From positions 47,155 to 111,154 of the forward strand of contig NZ_OCTU01000003.1 of assembly GCF_900232945.1 (NCBI RefSeq): 64,000 nt of DNA. The letters run 5' to 3'. The notes beneath the pieces are model-generated. The model was not told where the DNA came from. It was given only the letters and a program-made list of their open reading frames with translations, and searched no databases. How positions within the stretch are numbered: the first letter of the stretch is position 1; each line of letters opens with the position of its first letter. The position numbers and the translations under genes were made by a program. Shown here piece after piece: positions 6,713-15,099 of this stretch. This stretch comes from Urinicoccus timonensis (GTDB taxonomy: Bacteria > Bacillota > Clostridia > Tissierellales > Peptoniphilaceae).

Positions 6713-9542
6713 GGGAGCCTCCTTGTTTCTTTTTCTGGTCTTTTCTTTGGTCTTGTTTTTCTTCTTCCTCTAGCTGGTCCTCAAACCATTCCCGGGTATG
6801 GATGTCGCAATAGTCTTGGTCGATGTTTTCCATATCCATGGGTAACTTGTCAGGTCTCTTTTTCCCCTGGTAGGGGTCTGACCTTTGGTAAAAGCTCTTT
6901 AAGATAATTGTATCATAGGGACAGAATTTTGTAATTCTCTTTCCTGAAAGACGACAGACCTTGTAGGTTCTGTGCTTGGTGTCGTAGTCGGTGGGCTCTT
7001 GACCCTCTTCGAAAAATTCATCGTAGTTTGCCCGAGCCCTCTCAGTTTGGGCCGAGGCCAAAAGGCCACTTTTTTCACTGATGTTGACATAGTGGATTTG
7101 GTCGGGGATGGGGAATTTTTCAATGGACTCCAGGGGCTTATGGGCCATGTAGGCAACTTGGTTCCAAAGGTCTATCATAAAGTCCTTGTTGGAATTCAAG
7201 GAGACCTTGGGCTGGTCACAGCCCATCCAAGTTCCGATGGTATAGTAGGGGGTGTAGCCAAAGAGCCATTGGTCACTGGCAAATTTATTTGTCCCATAGA
7301 TGGCAGCCAGGGCATTGCTCTTCACACTGACTCCGGCGGCTTGGCCCTGGATAGCGTTGGTCCGCAAGAAGTCTGTCAGGATGGCAGCATTTTTTCTGGA
7401 GCAAAGTTCCCTGTATTTTCGGTCCTTACTTTGGTAGATTAGGCTGCCGGAAGGATCCTTGATGGACTTGATAATGGTGGGTTCCTTGTAGCTACCTCCA
7501 GCTGCCAGGCCGTAGTAGCCCGTGGCCAGGTCGTAGCAGGTGGTTCCCTTGCGCATATTGCCCAGACCTAGGGAGTCCAGGGTCAAGTCGTTGTAGGGGT
7601 CTTCTTCCGGGTGGACGAAAAAGTCTTCTTGGGGCCTGTGGGGCTTATAAATCCCCAGCTTGGAAAGGGTGGTCAGAACCTTTTTAAAGCCTAGGTCCTT
7701 GACAATTTTTACAGGGACTGTATAGGAGTCGTGTTCTAAGTTCTTTCGCATGGTTTCTAGGCCATAGTACTTGCCCGAGGGGTTTTCCGGCCAAAAGACT
7801 CCTTCGTTTTCTTCCAGGGCATCGTCGTAAACCGTAGCAGGTTTTTTTCCATTTTCCAAGGCTGTCAGATAGGCATTAAAGGGCAGGATGGCCGTTCCAG
7901 GAACCCGGGGGCTCATGGTGGCCCGGTTCAGGAGTTTGGACCCCCTGGATTGGATGTCCAATCCACCGATAATGGCCCGGACATAGCCGGTTTGGTTGTC
8001 GATCAGGATGGTGGAAAGCTGAGGCTGGATGGTTTCTTGGCCCAGACTATAGTAGTTGGGGTTAAAGAAATAGCCCTGGGGGGTGGTTTCCACAAAGTCC
8101 GGGGACTTGTCCAAGAAGTCTCTGGAAATCAGGACCCGGTCTCCCTGGTGCTTGGCCCCATCATCCAATCTCCATTGGCCCAGGTCATAGGTCTTTAAGA
8201 CATGGCTGGCGTCAATGGAATAGAGGGGCTTAAAGTAGATGTGTCGGGCTTGGAAGGAAAAATAGGAAGCCGGTAAAGAGAGCTGGCCTTGATCGTAAAA
8301 AACCTGGTCGCTAGGAATAAAAAACCGGAGGCTGGGGTCCAGGACCTGGTCTCTAGCCAGGTAGAGGATTTGACCATTGGCATCCACTATATGGCCCTGG
8401 TCATTACTTTGGAAGCTCAAGGCCCGGGCTCCTTCTCGATAGGAGGATTGGACCAGGTAGTTTTCCAAAAAGTTCTTGTAAAAATTTTCAATCTTGCCCT
8501 GGAGGTCCAGGTTGAGGCTGGTTTCAATATGGTAGCCTCCGGTAAAGAGCTTGTGTTCCGCTTCGTCCAGAGAGATATGGTAGGTTTTGGCCAATTCTTG
8601 GGAGGCCTGGGCCTTGATGAGGTCCATGGCATAGGAGCTCATGCTGTGGTGTTTCTTTTGCAGGGGGACAATAGAGGCCAAGACATCTTCTTTCTTAGCG
8701 GCTTCATAGTCCTCTTTAGAAATTTTTCCTTGGCGGTAGAGTTCAGCCAGGACAATTTTTTGCCGGTCCAGGCTCTTGGGATTTAAGTAAAGGTTGTAGT
8801 CCACACCGGAAATTTCTTGCTGGCCAATGGCCGGCCGGTCGACTTTTTCCGTCACAGGCACCCTTAAGAGGGGGGAGTAGTCCCGGGGACTTTTGACAAT
8901 GCCAGCCAAGAGGGCCGATTGGGCCAGGGTCAAGTCCTGGGCATTTTTTGAAAAATAGGTTTGGCTGGCCCCTTGGACCCCATAGGCCCCTTGGCCCAGG
9001 TTGATCCGGTTTAAGTAGGCTTCTAGGATTTGATCCTTGGACAATTGGGATTCCAGTCTCAGGGAAAGATAGGCCTCCTTGATTTTTCGGTCCAGGGATT
9101 TTTCCTGGCTCAAGAAGACATTCCGGGCCAATTGCTGGGTAATGGTAGACCCTCCCCGGACCATGGATCCAGCCCGTAAATTATCTAGGAGACTGGAGGC
9201 GATTCCTCTGGGGTCCAGACCCCGGTGCTGGTAAAATCTTTTGTCCTCAATGGCAATAAAGGACTTTTGTAAATTTTCCGGCATATCCTTCAGGGGGATG
9301 ATGGTACGGAATTCTTCGGATTCAATATTCTCCAAGAGGTTGCCTGACTCATCATAGATGCTGGATGTTTGATAGTAGCTGGTGGACAAGTTTTTCAAGT
9401 CCGTATCGGGAATGGAAAACAAGATCCCCACAAAGAGGCTGGAAAAAAGCCCTACAAGGGCAACTAAGATAAAGGCCAGGCCCAGGAGAATAAGAAGTAG
9501 GCGGTTTTTATTTAAATGAAAGCGAGGGATTCTTTTTTTCAT
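6669..9542 (-). CDS. Class A penicillin-binding protein with active-looking glycosyltransferase and degenerate transpeptidase
   Basis: A 957-residue bitopic membrane protein with a TM helix at about 14-42. The GT51 peptidoglycan glycosyltransferase is complete: catalytic Glu99 in AIEDKRFYQHRG, GGSTITQQLARN at 130-141 and the second Glu173 in QILEAYLNRI. The penicillin-binding domain (about 380-800) aligns by its landmarks, but all three catalytic motifs are gone. PGSSFKP is PGTAILP (550-553, no Ser or Lys), SxN is SYT (606-608) and KTGT is IYGT (748-751). A charged C-terminal tail of about 60 residues follows a Cys-containing segment. It is therefore probably a lipid II polymerase with a pseudo-transpeptidase. 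Its 3' end overlaps a small gene. Confidence 0.88.
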   Translation of the reverse strand: MKKRIPRFHLNKNRLLLILLGLAFILVALVGLFSSLFVGILFSIPDTDLKNLSTSYYQTSSIYDESGNLLENIESEEFRTIIPLKDMPENLQKSFIAIEDKRFYQHRGLDPRGIASSLLDNLRAGSMVRGGSTITQQLARNVFLSQEKSLDRKIKEAYLSLRLESQLSKDQILEAYLNRINLGQGAYGVQGASQTYFSKNAQDLTLAQSALLAGIVKSPRDYSPLLRVPVTEKVDRPAIGQQEISGVDYNLYLNPKSLDRQKIVLAELYRQGKISKEDYEAAKKEDVLASIVPLQKKHHSMSSYAMDLIKAQASQELAKTYHISLDEAEHKLFTGGYHIETSLNLDLQGKIENFYKNFLENYLVQSSYREGARALSFQSNDQGHIVDANGQILYLARDQVLDPSLRFFIPSDQVFYDQGQLSLPASYFSFQARHIYFKPLYSIDASHVLKTYDLGQWRLDDGAKHQGDRVLISRDFLDKSPDFVETTPQGYFFNPNYYSLGQETIQPQLSTILIDNQTGYVRAIIGGLDIQSRGSKLLNRATMSPRVPGTAILPFNAYLTALENGKKPATVYDDALEENEGVFWPENPSGKYYGLETMRKNLEHDSYTVPVKIVKDLGFKKVLTTLSKLGIYKPHRPQEDFFVHPEEDPYNDLTLDSLGLGNMRKGTTCYDLATGYYGLAAGGSYKEPTIIKSIKDPSGSLIYQSKDRKYRELCSRKNAAILTDFLRTNAIQGQAAGVSVKSNALAAIYGTNKFASDQWLFGYTPYYTIGTWMGCDQPKVSLNSNKDFMIDLWNQVAYMAHKPLESIEKFPIPDQIHYVNISEKSGLLASAQTERARANYDEFFEEGQEPTDYDTKHRTYKVCRLSGKRITKFCPYDTIILKSFYQRSDPYQGKKRPDKLPMDMENIDQDYCDIHTREWFEDQLEEEEKQDQRKDQKKKQGGSHESKKKNQTRKKRN

Positions 9543-9560
9543 GATTTACTCCTTTCGTTC

Positions 9561-9566
9561 ATTATA
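9561..9566 (-). promoter_or_regulatory. Possible -10 box of the PBP gene
   Basis: Reading the minus strand, TATAAT lies at 9566-9561, about 20 bases before the start codon at 9542. The -35 region is weak (TAGAGT-like), and a TSS would leave a very short leader. The 166-base divergent gap to 9709 shows nothing else clear. Confidence 0.35.
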
Positions 9567-9708
9567 ACACAAGAAAAGCCAGACTCTATAGAAAAATAAA
9601 TAAGACCACGGAAGGAAAAAGAAAAGCCTTGAAAAAAGAAGGGCTTTAAGAGAAAATAGAAGAGAAAAGACGGAGATAAAGGGGCCCCAAGGGGCAGGGA
9701 GGAAAAAG

Positions 9709-10464
9709 ATGAAAAAGAAAAGTATAGTCAAGGGGATTGTATTGGCCCTCTTGGTCCTTTTGGCCATCCTGGCCCTTTGGGTCCTGCTAGGATTTTATGG
9801 AAACCCCTTATCAAAATATTTGGCCAACCGGGCTGCGGACAGTTATCTTGAGACCCACTACCAAGACCTGGACTTGGACAGGTCCGAGACCTACTATAAT
9901 TTTAAAGATGGGGCCTACATGGTCTGGCTCCAGGATAAAAATAGTATCGACTCCAAGTTTAGCCTTGCCTTTGACTGGCGGGGGCGGCTAAAGTATGACT
10001 CTTATCCCAACAGGATTTTTAACACCTATATCCGCTTTACAGACCAGCTCCGCCAGTATGGGAAAAAATTGGGAAAAGACCATGGCTTTCCCTATGAGAT
10101 TAACCTAAGACCCCTGGACCAAGACAAGCTGGAAGACCAGCTGACCCTGGACCAGGAAGTGGACTTTAACCACTTCCCCAGCCGGGTCCAAGCCCAGGCC
10201 TATGGCTATTCTAAAGAACCCCAAATCCAGGAGGCCTTAAAAATTCTCCAAGACCTGCAAAAAATCATGGACACCAGCCCCTTGAGGGTGGAGACCTATT
10301 CCATTATCTTGGTCCCGGAAAAAGACCGGGGACCAGATGGAGAGGCCGAAAGCTGGGACCATGCCTTGACGATTTTTGACATTCCCCAAGACCTGGTTCG
10401 CCAAGGGGACCTGGCAGGCCTTGAAAGGATCCTTAAAGAGGGAGAAACCCAAACAAAGGACTAG
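9709..10464 (+). CDS. YfjL-like membrane-anchored protein
   Basis: A 251-residue protein with a single N-terminal TM anchor (about residues 8-28). It is followed by a signature like that of Bacillus YfjL proteins: NPLSKYLANRAADSYLE, then YYNFKDGAYMV and NSIDSKFSLAF. The rest is a soluble domain facing outside. The function of this family is unknown. The start follows GGGAGG at 9698-9703. It is monocistronic, divergent from the PBP gene and closed by a terminator at 10478. Confidence 0.55.
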   Translation: MKKKSIVKGIVLALLVLLAILALWVLLGFYGNPLSKYLANRAADSYLETHYQDLDLDRSETYYNFKDGAYMVWLQDKNSIDSKFSLAFDWRGRLKYDSYPNRIFNTYIRFTDQLRQYGKKLGKDHGFPYEINLRPLDQDKLEDQLTLDQEVDFNHFPSRVQAQAYGYSKEPQIQEALKILQDLQKIMDTSPLRVETYSIILVPEKDRGPDGEAESWDHALTIFDIPQDLVRQGDLAGLERILKEGETQTKD

Positions 10465-10477
10465 GATTATTAAAGAG

Positions 10478-10510
10478 AAAAGTGGCCCCAGGGTCACTTT
10501 TTTCTTTTTT
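10478..10510 (+). terminator. Intrinsic terminator
   Basis: AAAAGTGGCCC pairs with GGGTCACTTTT (about 10478-10501), followed by TTCTTTTTT. Confidence 0.75.
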
Positions 10511-10533
10511 GGAAGTCAAGAAGGACAAGTGGA

Positions 10534-10562
10534 TTGTCCGAGAAAAGTTTCTTTAGTATAAT
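10534..10562 (+). promoter_or_regulatory. Promoter of the hflX operon
   Basis: TTGTCC (10534-10539), 17 bases, TATAAT (10557-10562). The TSS would be about 10569, giving a very short leader with AAAGGAGGG before the ATG at 10581. Confidence 0.7.
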
Positions 10563-10580
10563 GAAAGAAAGGAGGGTGTC

Positions 10581-11807
10581 ATGGACCAAAAAGAGGGTGT
10601 CATTTTACTTACAACAAATTTAAGTCCCAGTAGTCCGGAGGAAACCCGGGCCCTGATCCAGGCAGATAATGGTCGTGTCTTGGCAGAACTATCGCAAAAT
10701 CTAAAGGAGCCGGGACCCTATTATATTGGCAAGGGGAAACTAGAGGAATTAAAGGCCCTAATCCAGTCTCTAGACCCGGACCTGGTTTTGGTCAATGATG
10801 ACCTCAAGGGCTTCCAGCTCAGGAACCTGGAAAGAGAGCTGGACATTCAAGTCATGGACAGGACCCACCTAATCCTGGACATCTTTGCCAGCCGGGCCAG
10901 GACCAAGCAGGCCAAGCTCCAGGTTCTCTTGGCCCAGCTGACCTATGGCAAGAGTCGCCTAATTGGGTCCTACTCCCTGTCCAAGGCCGGGGGCGGCATT
11001 GGTACCCGGGGGCCGGGAGAGCAAAAATTGGAGCTGGACCGGCGAAAGATTGACCGGCAAATCCACCAAATCCAAAGCCGGCTGGATGAAATCAAGAACC
11101 AAAGACAGGAACAATTAAAGCAGAGGAAAAAAAGCCAGGTCCCCCTGGTGAGTTTTGTAGGTTATACCAATGCCGGCAAGTCCACCATGATGAATGCCCT
11201 TTTAGGGCAGGAGTCGGACAAGCAAGTCTTTGTCAAAGACATGGTTTTTGCCACCTTGGACACCAGCCTAAGGTCGGTGAAGCTTCTGGACAAGCGGCCG
11301 GTGATCCTGGCAGATACGGTGGGCTTTATCAGCGACCTACCAGAAACTTTAATGGAAGCCTTCCAATCTACCCTGGATGAGTTGAAAAATTCTTCAACCC
11401 TGGTCCATGTCCTGGATGGCCAATCTGAAAGCCTGCAAAAAGACTACATGGAGACCCTGAAGATTTTAAAGGACCTGGACCTGATGGACATTCCCAGGTT
11501 GACAGTTTTTAACAAGATTGACCGACCCGACATGAGGCCCCAGGTCATCCAGCCCAGGCCAGACAAGCTCTTGTTTTACTCGGCCCTAAATGACCCGGTG
11601 GAAAAGTTGGAAGAGGCCCTGGTGGACCTCTTGGGAGACCAATGGGTCCAAGGGGAAATCTTCTTTAGCTTTCAAGACCAAGGACTTTTGAACCAGGCCC
11701 TTAAGGACTATCCCCAGGCCCAGGTTTCCTACAATGAAAAGGGGAGCCTTTTAAGGGGAGAATTTTTAAAGGAAGATATGGAAAGATGGACAGGAGGGAA
11801 GCAGTGA
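10581..11807 (+). CDS. hflX: GTPase HflX
   Basis: A 408-residue ribosome-associated GTPase that splits stalled or idle 70S ribosomes. The N-terminal HflX domain is about 1-185 with the glycine-rich SKAGGGIGTRGPGEQKLE stretch. It is followed by a coiled coil and the TRAFAC G domain: G1 GYTNAGKST near 194-202, G3 DTVGFISDLP and G4 NKID. The length is normal for Bacillota. It heads a three-gene run hflX-yigZ-nadE with overlapping or abutting junctions; the next gene's GTG start overlaps this stop. Confidence 0.93.
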   Translation: MDQKEGVILLTTNLSPSSPEETRALIQADNGRVLAELSQNLKEPGPYYIGKGKLEELKALIQSLDPDLVLVNDDLKGFQLRNLERELDIQVMDRTHLILDIFASRARTKQAKLQVLLAQLTYGKSRLIGSYSLSKAGGGIGTRGPGEQKLELDRRKIDRQIHQIQSRLDEIKNQRQEQLKQRKKSQVPLVSFVGYTNAGKSTMMNALLGQESDKQVFVKDMVFATLDTSLRSVKLLDKRPVILADTVGFISDLPETLMEAFQSTLDELKNSSTLVHVLDGQSESLQKDYMETLKILKDLDLMDIPRLTVFNKIDRPDMRPQVIQPRPDKLLFYSALNDPVEKLEEALVDLLGDQWVQGEIFFSFQDQGLLNQALKDYPQAQVSYNEKGSLLRGEFLKEDMERWTGGKQ

Positions 11808-12454
11808 AATCTCTTGCCTATGAAGGGATTGCAGAACACACCATGAAAAAGTCACGCTTTATTGGCTATGCAATCCATATAAAAAATGAAGAAGAGGCCC
11901 TGGCCTATATTGACAAGATCAAAAAGCTCCACCCCCAGGCCCGCCACCATGTGTCGGCCTACCGGATCAGCCAAGAAATTCTGGAGCGCTATGACGATGA
12001 CAATGAGCCCAAGTCTACAGCAGGTCTGCCAATTTTAACCAGCATCCAGCAGGGGGGAGTTGACTGTGTCTGTATTGTGGTGGTCCGATATTTTGGAGGT
12101 ATCCTCTTGGGAAAGGGGGGCCTGGTTAAGGCTTATACCCTGGCCGCCCAGTTGGCCTTGAACCAAGGGAAGTTGGTGGATTGGGAGTCTGTGGACCTCT
12201 TGGAGGTGGAATTTGACTATAGCCAGCAAGGGACCCTGGACTTTCAACTGGACCAGGCCAAGTTCCAAGTGGAGGAAAGGACCTACCTGGAAAAAGTCGC
12301 CTACAAGGTCCTGGTGGAGGAAAAAAGAAGACCGGCCCTGGAAGATTTACTCCAAAACTTCACCAGTGGCCAGGTGGATATAAGGACCATAAGCCAGGGC
12401 AGGGCCCCAATTTTAGGAGAAAAAATTTTATTGGACAAGATGGAGGAAAGATAA
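11804..12454 (+). CDS. YigZ/IMPACT family protein (UPF0029)
   Basis: About 216 residues in two parts. The N-terminal UPF0029/IMPACT domain includes KKSRFIGYA, ARHHVSAYRI and DDDNEPKSTAGLPIL, then VVVRYFGGILLGKGGLVKAY. A C-terminal DUF1949-like ferredoxin fold covers about 135-210. The biochemical role is not settled; the eukaryotic relative regulates Gcn2. GTG 11804 is chosen because AGGAGG (11792-11797) sits six bases before it and GTGA overlaps the hflX stop. The upstream ATG at 11786 would put this ribosome site inside the gene. Confidence 0.8.
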   Translation: MKSLAYEGIAEHTMKKSRFIGYAIHIKNEEEALAYIDKIKKLHPQARHHVSAYRISQEILERYDDDNEPKSTAGLPILTSIQQGGVDCVCIVVVRYFGGILLGKGGLVKAYTLAAQLALNQGKLVDWESVDLLEVEFDYSQQGTLDFQLDQAKFQVEERTYLEKVAYKVLVEEKRRPALEDLLQNFTSGQVDIRTISQGRAPILGEKILLDKMEER

Positions 12455-13171
12455 ATGGACGCAAAAAAAGAAATTCAGGGAATTGTAGCCTGGATGCAAG
12501 AAAGAGTTGCCTCAGCCAAGGCCAAGGGCCTGGTAGTGGGCCTAAGTGGCGGCGTGGATTCAGCCGTTGTAGCTGCCCTGATGAAGAGGGCCTTTGGGGA
12601 CAATGCTCTGGGGATTATGATTCCCATAGACAGCCAAGCTCAGGATGAAGAGGATGCCAAACTTTTAGCCCAAGCCATTGACTTGGAAGTGGAAAGGGTG
12701 GACTTGACTTCTTGCTATGATACTTTTATCCAGGCCAGTTTCCATAGTGATAATCAAATGGCCCGGTCTAATATCAAGCCAAGACTTCGGATGATGACCC
12801 TCTATTATTATGGTCAAGACCGGGGCTACCTGGTTTGTGGTTGTTCTAATGCAAGTGAATTTTATACAGGCTACTATACAAAATATGGGGATTCTGGAGC
12901 CGATCTTTTACCCTTGGCCTCCTATTTAAAGGATGAGGTCTATGAACTGGCCAAGGAATTGGGCGTGCCGGAAGAAATTATCCAAAAGAAACCCACAGCC
13001 GGCCTCTTCCAAGGCCAAACCGATGAATCAGAAATGGGCTTTTCCTATGAAGAGTTAAATGCCTATATCCGGACAGGCCAGCCTTCAGCCAATAGCGAAA
13101 AAATTAGGCGGATGCACGAAAATAGCCAACACAAGAGAGAATTTCCGCCCATCTACCAAAGGAAGGCTTGA
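12455..13171 (+). CDS. nadE: Ammonia-dependent NAD+ synthetase
   Basis: A 238-residue enzyme that amidates nicotinic acid adenine dinucleotide to NAD+ using ammonia and ATP. The ATP-pyrophosphatase P-loop SGGVDS is at 31-36. The CGCSNASEFYTGYYTKYGD motif and the TAGLFQGQTDESEMG segment are also present. There is no glutaminase domain, so it depends on free ammonia. The short length fits the bacterial ammonia class. It starts directly after the previous stop. The -35 box of the riboflavin promoter overlaps its stop codon. Confidence 0.93.
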   Translation: MDAKKEIQGIVAWMQERVASAKAKGLVVGLSGGVDSAVVAALMKRAFGDNALGIMIPIDSQAQDEEDAKLLAQAIDLEVERVDLTSCYDTFIQASFHSDNQMARSNIKPRLRMMTLYYYGQDRGYLVCGCSNASEFYTGYYTKYGDSGADLLPLASYLKDEVYELAKELGVPEEIIQKKPTAGLFQGQTDESEMGFSYEELNAYIRTGQPSANSEKIRRMHENSQHKREFPPIYQRKA

Positions 13172-13196
13172 CAAAATTTAAATAAGCAGTTATCAT
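13168..13196 (+). promoter_or_regulatory. Promoter of the riboflavin operon
   Basis: TTGACA (13168-13173), 17 bases, TATCAT (13191-13196). The -35 overlaps the nadE stop codon. Confidence 0.8.
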
Positions 13197-13220
13197 GAAG
13201 TTAATCAAATAAAAAATTTG

Positions 13221-13328
13221 TTTTTCAGGGCGAGGTGCAATTCCTCACCGGTGGTGATAGTCCACAAGTCGCAAGATTGAATTGGTGAAATTCCAATACC
13301 GACGGTTAAAGTCCGGATGGAAGAAAAA
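13221..13328 (+). promoter_or_regulatory. FMN riboswitch (RFN element)
   Basis: The conserved RFN core is present: CAGGGCGAGGTGCAATTCC, CACCGGTGGTGATAGTCC, TTGAATTGGTGAAATTCC, AATACCGACGGTTAAAGTC and CCGGATGGAAGAA. P1 is TTTTTC (13221-13226) with GAAAAA (13323-13328). FMN binding should favour the terminator at 13348 and shut down ribD-ribE-ribBA-ribH. Confidence 0.97.
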
Positions 13329-13347
13329 CATGTACTTTCGATTGTAC

Positions 13348-13375
13348 AGAGCCCTGGGTAAGGGCTCTTTTTTTA
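13348..13375 (+). terminator. Terminator of the FMN riboswitch expression platform
   Basis: AGAGCCCT (13348-13355), loop GGGTA, AGGGCTCT (13361-13368), then T-run. It lies 20 bases before ribD. Confidence 0.92.
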
Positions 13376-13393
13376 TGGGCCCAAGGAGGCAAG

Positions 13394-14479
13394 ATGGATC
13401 AACACAAGATGGATCAAGAATTTATGAAAGAAGCCATCCAGGAGGCCCTAAAGGGCCAGGGGCAGACCCTGACCAACCCCCTGGTAGGGGCAGTCCTGGT
13501 AAGGGATGGAAAAATCATCAGTCGGGGCTACCATGAAAAATTTGGCTCCAGCCATGCAGAGGTCAACTGTCTAAGGGACATGGACGCCCAAGGGGCCACC
13601 CTCTATGTGACCTTGGAACCCTGTTCCCACTATGGCAAGACACCCCCCTGTGTAGACCTGGTTATTGAGAAGAAGGTCAAGAGGGTTGTAGTAGGAGAGT
13701 TGGACTCCAACCCCCAAGTTAGGGGACGAGGAATTCAAAAGTTAAAAGAGGCGGGGATCCAAGTGACCTGTGGTGTCTTAGAAGAGGAATGCCATGCTAT
13801 GAATAGGCTCTTCCACTTCACCATCCGTCAGCAAAGGCCCTATGTCATCTTGAAGATGGCCCAAAGCCTGGATGGAAAAATCGCCACCAAGACAGGAGAC
13901 AGCCAGTGGATTACCGGGGAAGAAGCCAGAAGAGATGGCCATAGGCTCCGGGGGATCTGCGATGCTATCCTGGTGGGACGGGGAACTGCCCTCCAAGACA
14001 ACCCCCAATTGACCTGTCGGACAGGAGGGAAAACCCCCCTAAGGGTGGTTTTGGACCGGACCTTAAAAACTCCCAGAACCTACCAACTCTTCCAGGGAGA
14101 AAAAACTATTTTTTATGTAGGACCCGACCAGGAAACAAGGGCCTTGACTCCTACAGCCCAGGCCATTTCCATTGGTCAAGGCCAAGATGGCCTGGTCCTG
14201 GAAGAATGTCTTGAGGACCTCTACAAGAACCAGCAGGTTTCCAGCCTCCTAGTAGAAGGGGGAAGCCAGGTTCTTAGCAGCTTTATCAAGCAAGGCCTAG
14301 TGGACCAGTGGGTCATCTACCAAGCCCCCTTATTCATTGGCGGCGATGGGAAATCTACCATTGCCAGCCTGGGAGTTGAAAAGTTAAGCCAGGCCCTAGA
14401 AAGCCAAATTTATAAAGTGGACCGACTGGGCAAGGACCTTCGGATTCAAGGAGGGAAAGATTGTTTACTGGAATTATAG
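13394..14479 (+). CDS. ribD: Bifunctional pyrimidine deaminase/reductase RibD
   Basis: A 361-residue riboflavin enzyme. The N-terminal deaminase (about 1-145) carries zinc ligands His54/Glu56 (SSHAEVNCL), Cys77 and Cys86 (LEPCSHYGKTPPC). The C-terminal NADPH reductase (about 147-355) has the KMAQSLDGKIAT motif and VEGGSQVLSSF. It deaminates and then reduces the pyrimidine made from GTP. It is the first gene of the FMN-controlled operon; AAGGAGG precedes ATG 13394, and ATG 13409 is a weaker alternative. The 3' end overlaps ribE by 19 bases. Confidence 0.95.
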   Translation: MDQHKMDQEFMKEAIQEALKGQGQTLTNPLVGAVLVRDGKIISRGYHEKFGSSHAEVNCLRDMDAQGATLYVTLEPCSHYGKTPPCVDLVIEKKVKRVVVGELDSNPQVRGRGIQKLKEAGIQVTCGVLEEECHAMNRLFHFTIRQQRPYVILKMAQSLDGKIATKTGDSQWITGEEARRDGHRLRGICDAILVGRGTALQDNPQLTCRTGGKTPLRVVLDRTLKTPRTYQLFQGEKTIFYVGPDQETRALTPTAQAISIGQGQDGLVLEECLEDLYKNQQVSSLLVEGGSQVLSSFIKQGLVDQWVIYQAPLFIGGDGKSTIASLGVEKLSQALESQIYKVDRLGKDLRIQGGKDCLLEL

Positions 14480-15090
14480 AAGAAATAGGACAAGTCACCA
14501 GCCTCCAAACTACAAGTAATGGGAAAAGATTTACAGTGACCTGCCAAAGGGTCCTGGAGGGGACCCAGCTGGGGGACTCCATTGCAGTAAATGGTGTCTG
14601 CATTACAGTGGTGGCCCTAACTCCCACAAGCTTCCAAGGAGATGTCATGGAGGTCACCCTGAGAAAGTCTAATTTAAAAAATTTACAAGTGGGGACCAAG
14701 GTCCACCTGGAAAGGGCCTTGAACCTACAAACCCGTTTAGGGGGTCATATGGTTTCTGGCCATATCGATACAGTAATCCAGGTCAGCCGGATTCAAGAGC
14801 GCCAGGGGCAATTTTTCATGACCCTTTTGATTCCCCTGGGTTACCGCAAGTACATGATTCCCCAAGGGAGTATTTGCTTGGATGGAGTCAGCTTGACCAT
14901 AGCAGACTTGACAGAAAGTCATGTGACGGTGAGCTTGATTCCAGAAAGTAAGAAGAGGACAAATTTTACCCACTTAAGGGTTGGAGACTTTATCAACCTG
15001 GAGTGCGATTTAATAGGCAAGTATGTGGAAAATATGGTCAAGGGCCAGGAGGACAGTTCTCTGGCAGACTATATCAAGTATGGATTTTAG
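14461..15090 (+). CDS. ribE: Riboflavin synthase, alpha subunit
   Basis: A 209-residue enzyme that dismutates two molecules of 6,7-dimethyl-8-ribityllumazine to riboflavin. It has two tandem lumazine-binding barrels, the first from MFTGIIEEIG and the second from HMVSGHIDTV (about residues 98-107). The start is TTG 14461, preceded by GGAGGG and lying inside the ribD end, which suggests translational coupling. Length and spacing are normal. Lumazine arrives from RibH encoded two genes downstream. Confidence 0.95.
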   Translation: MFTGIIEEIGQVTSLQTTSNGKRFTVTCQRVLEGTQLGDSIAVNGVCITVVALTPTSFQGDVMEVTLRKSNLKNLQVGTKVHLERALNLQTRLGGHMVSGHIDTVIQVSRIQERQGQFFMTLLIPLGYRKYMIPQGSICLDGVSLTIADLTESHVTVSLIPESKKRTNFTHLRVGDFINLECDLIGKYVENMVKGQEDSSLADYIKYGF

Positions 15091-15099
15091 GAGGTAGAC

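Noticed and set aside
6972..8786. Long plus-strand frames opposite the PBP gene
   Set aside because: They are antisense shadows of a well-supported minus-strand gene and show no family patterns.
11786..11804. ATG 11786 as start of the YigZ-family gene
   Set aside because: The ribosome site AGGAGG lies after it and fits GTG 11804, which overlaps the hflX stop.
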